Shown one piece after another: positions 1 through 7,210 of a stretch of DNA of 64,000 nt. The position numbers were made by a program, and so were the translations under genes. How positions within the stretch are numbered: position 1 is the first letter of the stretch; every line of letters starts with the position of its first letter. A model generated the notes under the pieces. That model was not told where the DNA came from. It saw only the letters and a program-made list of their open reading frames with translations, and did no database searches. Source of the stretch: Enterobacter sp. CC120223-11 (lineage in GTDB: Bacteria; Pseudomonadota; Gammaproteobacteria; Enterobacterales; Enterobacteriaceae); the NCBI RefSeq assembly GCF_900215375.1, contig NZ_OBEF01000014.1:62001-126000 (forward strand). Direction: 5' to 3'.

Positions 1-196
1 CTTTACCTTTAAATTCCACAGAACCGCCGGTGACTTCGTAATCTTCACGCCCGGCGAGCGTTGCGGAAAGCGTACTTTTCCCGGAGCCGTTCGGCCCCAT
101 AATGGCGTGCACTTCACCCGGGCGAACTTCAAGGTTCAGCCCGCGCAGGATCTCTTTGTCTTCTACCGCAACCTGCAAATCTTTAATGCTTAACAT
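1..196 (-). CDS. sufC: SufC, Fe-S assembly ABC-type ATPase (5' part only)
   Basis: Only the first 65 codons lie in the window; the rest runs off the left edge. The visible part begins MLSIKDLQVAVEDKEILRGL and carries the Walker A motif GPNGSGKST near residue 36, as in SufC. SufC is the cytosolic ATPase of the SufBC2D scaffold, which builds Fe-S clusters under iron starvation or oxidative stress. The start is the ATG at 194-196, 16 bp downstream of the sufB stop, so it is co-transcribed with sufA and sufB. The identity is secure despite the truncation. Confidence 0.97.
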   Translation of the reverse strand, partial: MLSIKDLQVAVEDKEILRGLNLEVRPGEVHAIMGPNGSGKSTLSATLAGREDYEVTGGSVEFKGK

Positions 197-212
197 GTGT
201 GTCCCTTAATCC

Positions 213-1700
213 TTAACCGACGCTGTGTTCGAGGCTAATCGCCAGCAGTTTTTGTGCTTCAACCGCAAACTCCAGCGGCAATTCTGAGAAAACGTCCTTA
301 CAGAAACCGTTCACAATCATGGAGATGGCGTCATCCTCGCTGATGCCGCGCTGCAAACAGTAGAACAGCTGGTCTTCCCCGATGCGCGAGGTTGTGGCTT
401 CATGCTCCAGCTGCGCGGTGTTGTTACGACACTCCACGTACGGGAAGGTGTGCGCCCCGCTGTCCGGGCCAATCAGCATTGAATCACACTGGGTAAAATT
501 GCGGGCGTTGGTGGCGGTCGGCATGATTTTTACCAGGCCACGGTAGCTGTTCTGGCTGTGCCCGGCGGAGATCCCTTTCGAGATGATCGTCGATTTGGTG
601 TTCTTGCCGATGTGAATCATTTTGGTACCGGTATCGGCCTGCTGGTGCCCGCTGGTCAGCGCCACGGAGAAGAATTCGCCGATGGAGTTGTCGCCGCGCA
701 GGATGCAGCTCGGGTATTTCCAGGTGATAGCAGAGCCGGTTTCCGACTGCGTCCAGGACATTTTGCTGTTCTCGCCTTCGCACAGCGCGCGCTTGGTGAC
801 GAAGTTCAGAATGCCGCCGGTATTGTTATCGCCAGGGAACCAGTTCTGCACCGTCGAATATTTCACTTCAGCGTCTCTGTGGATGATAACTTCCACCACC
901 GCGGCGTGGAGCTGATAGCTGTCACGCACCGGAGCGGAACAGCCTTCGATGTAGCTGACGTAGCTGCCTTCATCGGCCACCAGAATGGTGCGTTCGAACT
1001 GGCCGGTTTTTTCGGCGTTGATGCGAAAATAGGTGGAGAGCTCCATCGGGCAGCGCACGCCCTTCGGCACATAGATAAAGGTGCCATCGGAGGCCACCGC
1101 AGCGTTCAGCGCGGCAAAGAAGTTGTCGTTGCCAGGCACCACTGTGCCGAGGTATTTCTGCACCAGCTCCGGATGATCGTGAATAGCCTCACCAAAGGAG
1201 CAAAAAATGATGCCCTGCGCGGCCAGCTTGTCACGGTAGGTTGTGGCGACGGAGACGGAGTCAAAAATAGCATCTACGGCCACCTCACGCCCTTCGCGTA
1301 CAGGCACGCCGAGCAGGTTGAAGGCCTCTTCCACTTCCTGACTTAGGAACGCGTTGGCTCCGGTTTGCTGCACGGCACCAGGCTCAGAAGCGCAAGTCTC
1401 GTCGCAGTTTCCGCACGAAGGTGCAGAGTAATAGCTGTAATCCTGGTAATTCAACTTATCGTAATGGGCCTTCAGCCAGTGCGGCTCCTCCATCTCAGTC
1501 CACGCTTTGTAAGCGTTCAGGCGAAACTCCAGCATCCACTCCGGCTCATTGCGCTTCGCCGAGATGGCGCGCACTACCTCTTCGCTGATCCCTTTGGCCA
1601 GTTCGTCGGTTTGCAGTTGGGTGAAGAACCCTTCTTTATAGTTGAGCTGCCCACCGGTCCAGGTTTTGACATCGTCAGTTGCTTCAGTATTTCGAGACAT
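213..1700 (-). CDS. sufB: SufB, Fe-S cluster scaffold subunit
   Basis: This 495-residue protein has exactly the E. coli SufB length. SufB forms the SufBC2D complex, accepts sulfur from SufE/SufS and is where the nascent cluster is assembled in the cytosol. The sequence is SufB-like throughout. It includes the Cys-rich N-terminal stretch around [12 protein letters not shown] and the C-terminal [17 protein letters not shown] segment typical of SufB/SufD. I chose the ATG reading [10 protein letters not shown] (1698-1700). A longer frame exists upstream, but it would overlap sufA and is not family-like. sufA ends 2 bp before this start, so translational coupling is likely. Confidence 0.98.
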   Translation of the reverse strand: MSRNTEATDDVKTWTGGQLNYKEGFFTQLQTDELAKGISEEVVRAISAKRNEPEWMLEFRLNAYKAWTEMEEPHWLKAHYDKLNYQDYSYYSAPSCGNCDETCASEPGAVQQTGANAFLSQEVEEAFNLLGVPVREGREVAVDAIFDSVSVATTYRDKLAAQGIIFCSFGEAIHDHPELVQKYLGTVVPGNDNFFAALNAAVASDGTFIYVPKGVRCPMELSTYFRINAEKTGQFERTILVADEGSYVSYIEGCSAPVRDSYQLHAAVVEVIIHRDAEVKYSTVQNWFPGDNNTGGILNFVTKRALCEGENSKMSWTQSETGSAITWKYPSCILRGDNSIGEFFSVALTSGHQQADTGTKMIHIGKNTKSTIISKGISAGHSQNSYRGLVKIMPTATNARNFTQCDSMLIGPDSGAHTFPYVECRNNTAQLEHEATTSRIGEDQLFYCLQRGISEDDAISMIVNGFCKDVFSELPLEFAVEAQKLLAISLEHSVG

Positions 1701-1702
1701 AG

Positions 1703-2077
1703 TTACTCCGCCTGCACCCCAAAACTTTCGCCACAGCCGCACTCGTGCTGGGCTTTCGGGTTATGAAACTTGAAAATCTGATTCAGGCCTTCCCGCACAT
1801 AATCGACTTCCGTTCCGTCGATGAATGGCATCGCCTGCAGCGGCACCCACAGCTTCGCCCCGTCTGTCTCAAACAACAGATCGTCAGGTTTAGGCTCGGA
1901 CACGGTATCCAGAACGTAGGCAAAGCCCGCACATCCGGAGGTTTTCACCCCGAGGCGAATGCCCAACACGTGCTGCTTCTCGGCCAGGTCGCGCACGTGC
2001 GCGGCGGCCTGGGTTGTCATGCTGATGCCTCGCCAGGCGAAATCGGCTGGATTAAAGGTTTCTGATTGCAATTCCAT
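1703..2077 (-). CDS. sufA: SufA, A-type Fe-S carrier
   Basis: This 124-residue A-type carrier is the first gene of the suf operon. SufA receives clusters from SufBC2D and passes them to apo-proteins. The three cluster-binding cysteines are visible in SGCAGF and in the C-terminal CGCGESFGV. The ATG at 2075-2077 is preceded by an AGGTGG ribosome-binding site, which supports this start. E. coli SufA has 122 residues. Expression is probably repressed by Fur through the box about 50 bp upstream. IscR and OxyR control is known in E. coli, but I did not resolve those sites here. Confidence 0.97.
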   Translation of the reverse strand: MELQSETFNPADFAWRGISMTTQAAAHVRDLAEKQHVLGIRLGVKTSGCAGFAYVLDTVSEPKPDDLLFETDGAKLWVPLQAMPFIDGTEVDYVREGLNQIFKFHNPKAQHECGCGESFGVQAE

Positions 2078-2123
2078 AGGTCCACCTTATGAGTTAAAGC
2101 CACTAGAGCATCCCCCTATGGTA

Positions 2124-2144
2124 GTGATAATGATTATCACTTCA
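2124..2144 (-). promoter_or_regulatory. Fur box upstream of sufA
   Basis: The 17-bp near-palindrome GTGATAATGATTATCAC matches the Fur consensus GATAATGATAATCATTATC at about 14 of 19 positions. It lies about 47 bp upstream of the sufA start, where Fur repression of suf occurs in E. coli. Confidence 0.85.
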
Positions 2145-2446
2145 ACCCCTTGTCAGCAGGGGCTTTCCGCAGGATCGGCCTTTTTGCAGGCTTTTACTAA
2201 GCATAGACCCTGTGCGTGAGCTGAACAGCGCAGAGAAAAATTGTTCAATATATTGAAAAATAAGTGCTTTAACAGAAGATGGCGGCAGAAAAGCGGACAA
2301 TGAAAAGATGTATCGAAAATACCGATTTATACGATAGCGCAGATACAATTCGGAAAAGCCAGCAGCAGCGAGCTTCCGCTTTACATCAGATGTGATAACA
2401 TCAGCCGTAATTATTTGAAAATAAATAATAAAAATGGGTTTCACTC
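2145..2446. other. Intergenic region, suf promoter side to defence-like island
   Basis: This stretch of about 300 bp separates the divergent sufA and ATPase genes. It is AT-rich, especially in its last 60 bp. It should hold the suf promoter and the promoter of the ATPase gene. I see no convincing gene or terminator in it. A 100-codon minus-strand frame here has no recognisable features. Confidence 0.5.
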
Positions 2447-4258
2447 ATGGAAATCGTCTTTTTATACATCAACGAATACAAAAAACTGCATGATATCTCC
2501 GTGCCACTGCACGGCCAGTTTGACGTAACTCACGATCGCCGGACGCTCCGTATCGACCAGGTCTCCCATCCGGACGTCTATTATCAGCATATTCCCATGA
2601 CGCTAATCCTTGGTAAAAACGGCGTGGGTAAAACCTCCATTCTCGACTGCCTGCAGGAAATGTGTTCATACGAGCGATGCAGCGCATGGGCTATTTTCCA
2701 TCATCAGGGCGAGCTGTATATTCTTTTCTGCAACCACCCGCAGCTGGACATTATCTCTAATCTCCCCGTTCGCCTTATTGCTGAGCTTCCTGCTTATCTT
2801 CAGGAACATCAGACAACCCTGGTGACGCTGAATAATGCCGTCGATTTTAATTCCCTGTTTTTTTCCAGCAATAAATACCCGACCCGGGGCTACTTTGAGG
2901 ATGCATCCCTGTCCCGCTACGTAAAAGGCAGCCGCGCCCGACGCAACGAGGTTATCAGCAGGTTCAGCGCATTTATTTCTACCAGCGACTGGCTGCAGAA
3001 AAAAATGCCGGATGTCGATCACGGCTTTCACGTCAGACTGCTGCAGCCCTCCGCCTACAGGTTGTCGACGATCGCCAGAAATCACCAGAGCGAAAATCCC
3101 AAATGGGCCGAGGGAATGATTCAATGGTTTTATGATATTTACAGCGACTATAAAATCAACGCGAACTACCGCGCTTTTCCTTTTTGCGATCCGCAAACCG
3201 TTCAGGAATGTGCGAGCCGTATTGATTCCGGCCAATATGATTCCCTCGCTGAAATTTTCTCTTTGCTGACCAAAGTGGACAACAAAGCCAATTCGCCAGA
3301 GCGGCAGCTGTGGCGCTTTATCCCTGCTTACGCCTGGGGCGCACTCAGCGAACTGATAAAAGATAAACAAATTGTCGACGATCTCTATCCTGAGCTTCTG
3401 ATCTCGCTCTACTTTTCCAGAGACAGTGACGTGCTGGAGCAGATTCAGAGCTGGCTGAAAAAGCATGCCCGGGATCGTTATCAAAAACTCTCCCTTCGTC
3501 TTCCAACGGAGCGTTGGGAATGGCGGGTAACGCAAAAGAAACTGCTGGAGATTATTCAGCTGGTTGAACAGACCCCGCCGTTAAACGGCGATAACTCCGC
3601 CGTATTTTATAATGCTGAAGATATCGTCAGGCTCGGGAATATTATCCAGAAAATACCCGAATATCTGCGCGATCGCATTGACTTCGGTTGGAGCAGCATC
3701 AGCTCCGGCGAATTTGCCCAGGCCTTCTTATTCAGCCAGATTTATCACTATCTGCGCCACTCTTCTGACCAAGCGCTTATTTTCCTGATCGATGAAGTGG
3801 ATTTGTATCTGCATCCCGAATGGCAGAGGCTGTTTATAAGCGAGCTAATCAGCTTTATTAAGGAGAGCGCGGGAAATCGCCAGGTACAATTTATTTTCAC
3901 CACCCACTCGCCGATTATCGCCAGCGATTTCTTGCCCCGGGATATTGTCTGCCTCGATAAACACACTGGCGGCCTGACGTTTGTGGTCGAAAATCCCGCA
4001 TTTGGCTTTGGTTCGCCGCTGCCGGAATATTACACTGGCGGCTTTTTTGTTAAATACACCATCGGCGATCATGCGATGCAGTGGCTCAGGCATCTGACGG
4101 ATAAAAACAGCCTTCGGGGTGAGACCGAACGCTCCATTATCGGCCAGGTGACCAATGAATTCCTGCTGCGCGTCATCAAAAGTGACAAAGAAGACAAGCA
4201 AGAGAAAAAAGACAAGGGAAACAAAGGATACAAAAAAGACCGGGGTGATACGGCATGA
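2447..4258 (+). CDS. SMC/ABC-type AAA ATPase, PtuA-like (Septu-type defence)
   Basis: This 603-residue protein has the layout of an ABC/SMC-like ATPase of a defence system. Walker A GKNGVGKT is at residues 56-63, and an ABC-signature-like SSGEFAQA is near 424. Walker B LIFLIDEVDLYLHPE has its acidic pair at 449-450, and an H-loop TTHSP is near 485. The roughly 350 residues between Walker A and the signature form the insertion seen in OLD/PtuA-type ATPases. The C-terminal 25 residues are an unusual Lys/Asp/Glu-rich tail. The last 4 bp overlap the downstream HNH gene, so the two act as one unit. By analogy with Septu it would sense infection and license the nuclease. That role is inferred from the gene pair. 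No strong ribosome-binding site precedes the ATG, so the start is less certain. Confidence 0.75.
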   Translation: MEIVFLYINEYKKLHDISVPLHGQFDVTHDRRTLRIDQVSHPDVYYQHIPMTLILGKNGVGKTSILDCLQEMCSYERCSAWAIFHHQGELYILFCNHPQLDIISNLPVRLIAELPAYLQEHQTTLVTLNNAVDFNSLFFSSNKYPTRGYFEDASLSRYVKGSRARRNEVISRFSAFISTSDWLQKKMPDVDHGFHVRLLQPSAYRLSTIARNHQSENPKWAEGMIQWFYDIYSDYKINANYRAFPFCDPQTVQECASRIDSGQYDSLAEIFSLLTKVDNKANSPERQLWRFIPAYAWGALSELIKDKQIVDDLYPELLISLYFSRDSDVLEQIQSWLKKHARDRYQKLSLRLPTERWEWRVTQKKLLEIIQLVEQTPPLNGDNSAVFYNAEDIVRLGNIIQKIPEYLRDRIDFGWSSISSGEFAQAFLFSQIYHYLRHSSDQALIFLIDEVDLYLHPEWQRLFISELISFIKESAGNRQVQFIFTTHSPIIASDFLPRDIVCLDKHTGGLTFVVENPAFGFGSPLPEYYTGGFFVKYTIGDHAMQWLRHLTDKNSLRGETERSIIGQVTNEFLLRVIKSDKEDKQEKKDKGNKGYKKDRGDTA

Positions 4259-5436
4259 TCCTGATCGATAAAACCTACAGCAAAGCGATAAAGCTCAGCT
4301 TCCGCCAGGCGGTGGTGGACAAAGCGCTGCAGCGGCGAGCAAGTTTCTTCAACCGACATCCGGCCCCTACGTCGGTCATCAATTACTTCAGCGACATGCG
4401 GCTCCTGCAGCTGGCCTTTGCGCCTCCGCCGAGGCTTGGCAGAATGATTAGCCAGCTACACGGCCGTTTTCCCGTGCTGCAGGAGCGCTATCTGCCGAAG
4501 GTTTTCTTCGCCGACTTTCCCTGTACCACCCAGGCGCTGGATAATTTCACGTCGCTGGATCTGCGGAGCCATCGAGCGCAGGCGCAAAGTATTAGCAGCA
4601 CTCTGAAAGCACAGCTTCACGCTTACAATCTGAACAAAGGCAGTCACCTGATTGCCGCTATTTTAACTGACCCACCGACCGGCCCGGATTTGGCGACCTT
4701 TCGCGATGCGATAGCCTCATTCGCAAGCTGCCTGTACGGCTCGGGCCGCATCGACGCCAGCATTTTTCCAGCCTGGGTAAACAATCTGCATAAACTTTTT
4801 AGCTACGGGGACGTCACTCAGGCCGTTGCTGTGGAGTTGATTAACCATCTGGATATCACCATCTGCCCCTACTGCAACCAAGAAGAAATTGAAAAATTAA
4901 CCGCAATCGACGGCAGCGTGGATTATCGCCCGGCGATCGATCACTTCTATCCAAAAGCACTGTATCCGTTTCTGGGCATAAGTCTCTACAACTTCGTTCC
5001 CAGTTGCGACAAATGCAACAGCAACTACAAGCAGGAAATCGACACTTTTCATAACGGCTATGCACACCCGTTCCTGTATGGGGTGTCAGCGCATCCACTA
5101 ATTGATTTTGACTATGATCCGCTGGCGTATATGCACGGCAACGGCAGAATGGAGAATTTGGGGCTGAGAGTTATTCCCCAGGGAACACCGCTGGACAATA
5201 ACCTAAATATCTTCAGCATTCAGACTCGTTACAGAAGCTCACAAAACATTCAGAATCTGAAGGATTACGCGGAGCTGGCATTTAGCGCAGGTGCATACCA
5301 AACGATCTTAAATGTCAACACAAACTATCTCATCTGCTTTTTGTATCATCCGTTGCGCCCGGCGCTAAAGCATCAGCACAAGAAGCTGAAGTACGATTTT
5401 CTCAGGCGGTTAACAACGCTAACCCCTCCGTTTTAG
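4255..5436 (+). CDS. HNH endonuclease, PtuB-like (Septu-type defence)
   Basis: This 393-residue protein starts inside the stop codon of the ATPase gene (ATGA overlap). A central HNH/zinc-finger nuclease core is clear: CPYC at about 204-207, DHFYPK at about 229-234, then LYNFVPSCDKCNSNYK at about 243-258. This gives the two CxxC knuckles, the catalytic His and the Asn of treble-clef HNH enzymes. An SMC-like ATPase followed by an HNH nuclease is the Septu (PtuA/PtuB) arrangement. The roughly 200 residues before the HNH core and about 130 after it match nothing I recognise, and they make the protein larger than a minimal PtuB. Another small ATPase/HNH restriction pair is possible. Confidence 0.72.
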   Translation: MILIDKTYSKAIKLSFRQAVVDKALQRRASFFNRHPAPTSVINYFSDMRLLQLAFAPPPRLGRMISQLHGRFPVLQERYLPKVFFADFPCTTQALDNFTSLDLRSHRAQAQSISSTLKAQLHAYNLNKGSHLIAAILTDPPTGPDLATFRDAIASFASCLYGSGRIDASIFPAWVNNLHKLFSYGDVTQAVAVELINHLDITICPYCNQEEIEKLTAIDGSVDYRPAIDHFYPKALYPFLGISLYNFVPSCDKCNSNYKQEIDTFHNGYAHPFLYGVSAHPLIDFDYDPLAYMHGNGRMENLGLRVIPQGTPLDNNLNIFSIQTRYRSSQNIQNLKDYAELAFSAGAYQTILNVNTNYLICFLYHPLRPALKHQHKKLKYDFLRRLTTLTPPF

Positions 5437-5456
5437 CTGCCCTGCGACCAGGGCAG
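5437..5456. terminator. Bidirectional terminator between HNH gene and lpxP
   Basis: A perfect 8-bp stem CTGCCCTG/CAGGGCAG with a 4-nt loop sits directly after the HNH stop codon, followed by TTTC. It lies between two convergent genes. Confidence 0.7.
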
Positions 5457-5465
5457 TTTCACTTC

Positions 5466-6380
5466 TCAGTACAGGGAAGCCTGTCCAGCCGGACGCGTTT
5501 TAAAGCGACGATGCACCCAAAGGTACTGTTCCGGCGCACGCAGGATCTCTTTCTCAATCACCTTGTTCATATAGCTGGCGGCCAGGAATTCATCTTCAGA
5601 CGGATAATCCGACATCGTTTTGCTGATATGCAGGGTGTAGCCCCGGTTGTTGGCTTTGCGCACCATAGTCACCGTCAGCAGGTGCGAACCGGACAAGCGG
5701 GAAAGCACGAAGGTACCGTTAGTCGTGGCGGCCTGAGGGACGTTGAAGAACGGTGCGAAGGTGCTGCCTTTCGGGCCGTAGTCCTGATCGGGCGCGAACC
5801 AGACCGCTTCCCCATCCTTCAGCGCGCTCACCAAGCCTCGCAGGTTGCGGCGGTCAATCATCGCTTTATTGGAGCGCAGCCGACCTTTGGTCTGCACCCA
5901 CTCCATCATTTTGCTGTTGTGCGGGCGGTAGGTCGCCATCATTGGCCGACACAGCCCCATTGCCCTGCCCCCGAGTTCGAGCGACATGAAATGCACCCCG
6001 ACCACCATCACGCCTTTATTATCTTCCAGCGCTTTGGTCAGATTTTCATAGCCTTCCACATCAAACCATTTTTTGACCCGGGCATCGCTCCAGAACCAAG
6101 CCATGCCCGTTTCAATTAAGCCCATACCGAGCGAAATAAAATTCTGCTCAATTAACTTCTCTTTTTCCTCGGCGCTCATATCAGGGAAACAGAGCGTTAA
6201 ATTTCTTGACGCTATCTTTTCTCTTCTTTTCAAAAATGGACGAGATGCGCGACCCAGAGAGGAACCGAGAATGTAAAGCAGAGGATAAGGGAGTTGAACC
6301 ATCAGCCACAGCACCCCGAGACCAAACCAGGTTAACCAGTTACGCGGGTGGAGCAGTGATGTGTCGAAGGCTTTTGCCAT
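5466..6380 (-). CDS. lpxP: LpxP-type lipid A acyltransferase
   Basis: This 304-residue inner-membrane enzyme belongs to the LpxL/LpxM/LpxP family, which adds secondary acyl chains to Kdo2-lipid IVA. The catalytic HX4E motif is HFMSLE (His130, Glu135), after an N-terminal membrane segment LGVLWLMVQLPYPLL. The sequence follows E. coli LpxP (cold-induced palmitoleoyl transferase, 306 residues) more closely than LpxL. Examples are WFDVEG, GVMVVGVHFMSLELGGR, FAPDQDYG and APEQYLWVHRRFKTRP. The ATG has AGGA upstream. In E. coli lpxP lies in another part of the chromosome, so its location beside the ATPase/HNH pair is notable. Cold induction is not proven here. Confidence 0.88.
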   Translation of the reverse strand: MAKAFDTSLLHPRNWLTWFGLGVLWLMVQLPYPLLYILGSSLGRASRPFLKRREKIASRNLTLCFPDMSAEEKEKLIEQNFISLGMGLIETGMAWFWSDARVKKWFDVEGYENLTKALEDNKGVMVVGVHFMSLELGGRAMGLCRPMMATYRPHNSKMMEWVQTKGRLRSNKAMIDRRNLRGLVSALKDGEAVWFAPDQDYGPKGSTFAPFFNVPQAATTNGTFVLSRLSGSHLLTVTMVRKANNRGYTLHISKTMSDYPSEDEFLAASYMNKVIEKEILRAPEQYLWVHRRFKTRPAGQASLY

Positions 6381-6749
6381 CGTTAATTCCTGTCAGCATG
6401 TGAACCAGTAACGCATAAGGAAAAAAAGAAGAAATTCATCAATCTTTAGGCGATACGTGTTGAAATTTCACGCGGGTTAAACGTCATTTTCAACCAAAGC
6501 GTTAAAAAACTCTATGGACGATGAGTCCATTTATAGAGTCAAAGGTGTTGTCCGTACGTGCAGATGCGCTGCGAAGAGCAGAATGCTACATCTGTTAAAA
6601 AAAAGATAGTGAATAAATCTGAAGCTAACCTTAATTGCTGAGGAATAAACCGGGAGCAATCCGATGTAATAACGCTATTCATTACCGCACTAATCATTAT
6701 TAATTCCGCGAATGCTGTTTATTAAGACAATTCGGCAGAAACCTGGGAG
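6381..6749. other. Intergenic region upstream of lpxP with a hairpin
   Basis: About 370 bp without a gene. It should contain the lpxP promoter and leader on the minus strand. An imperfect inverted repeat at 6509-6539 pairs ACTCTAT with ATAGAGT, and inside it GGAC with GTCC. E. coli has the small gene ydiH and the sRNA gene rydB in the corresponding interval. I could not find ydiH here and cannot identify rydB by eye. Confidence 0.4.
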
Positions 6750-6788
6750 AAAAGCGCCGCAATCCGCAGCATTGAGCGCTGTTTTTTT
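6750..6788. terminator. Terminator downstream of menI (bidirectional)
   Basis: On the minus strand, AGCGC and GCGCT pair around an inner TCAAT/ATTG stem, and TTTTCT follows. On the plus strand the same hairpin ends in seven T residues. It lies just past the menI stop. Confidence 0.65.
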
Positions 6789-6799
6789 GTTCAGATATT

Positions 6800-7210
6800 C
6801 TAAACGACGGCAGTGGTCAGTCTCGAAGTGCAGCACAATTTATTCTGCTCATCGAAAATATCTATCTGCCACACCTGCTGGCGGCGCCCCGCGTGCAGCG
6901 CTTTACAGACGCCGCGCACGCGGCCACTGCGCACCGAACGCAGGTGGTTGGCGTTCACCTCAACGCCAACCACTTTCTCATCGCCTTGCGTGCAGAGATA
7001 ACCCGCCACCGATCCCAGCGTTTCAGCCAGTACCACTGAGGCGCCACCGTGCAAAAGACCAAACGGCTGATGGGTCCGGCTGTCCACCGGCATGGTGGCT
7101 TCGATTGTGTCGTCGGTAAGGCGCTCAAAGCGAATGTCGAGCAAACCCACCATATTACCCTCGCCCATCGCATTGAGCTTTTCGAGGGTCGCACTACGTT
7201 TCCAGATCAT
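6800..7210 (-). CDS. menI: 1,4-dihydroxy-2-naphthoyl-CoA hydrolase
   Basis: This 136-residue hot-dog-fold thioesterase has the same length as E. coli MenI (YdiI). It hydrolyses DHNA-CoA to 1,4-dihydroxy-2-naphthoate in menaquinone synthesis. The active-site segment [17 protein letters not shown] is intact, with His54 and the catalytic Glu63. The start ATG overlaps the ydiJ stop (ATGA at 7207-7210), so menI is the second gene of a ydiJ-menI operon. Confidence 0.95.
   Translation of the reverse strand: MIWKRSATLEKLNAMGEGNMVGLLDIRFERLTDDTIEATMPVDSRTHQPFGLLHGGASVVLAETLGSVAGYLCTQGDEKVVGVEVNANHLRSVRSGRVRGVCKALHAGRRQQVWQIDIFDEQNKLCCTSRLTTAVV

Noticed and set aside
2142-2444. Minus-strand frame of 100 codons between sufA and the ATPase
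   Set aside because: It covers the expected promoter region, has no ribosome-binding site and no recognisable motif.
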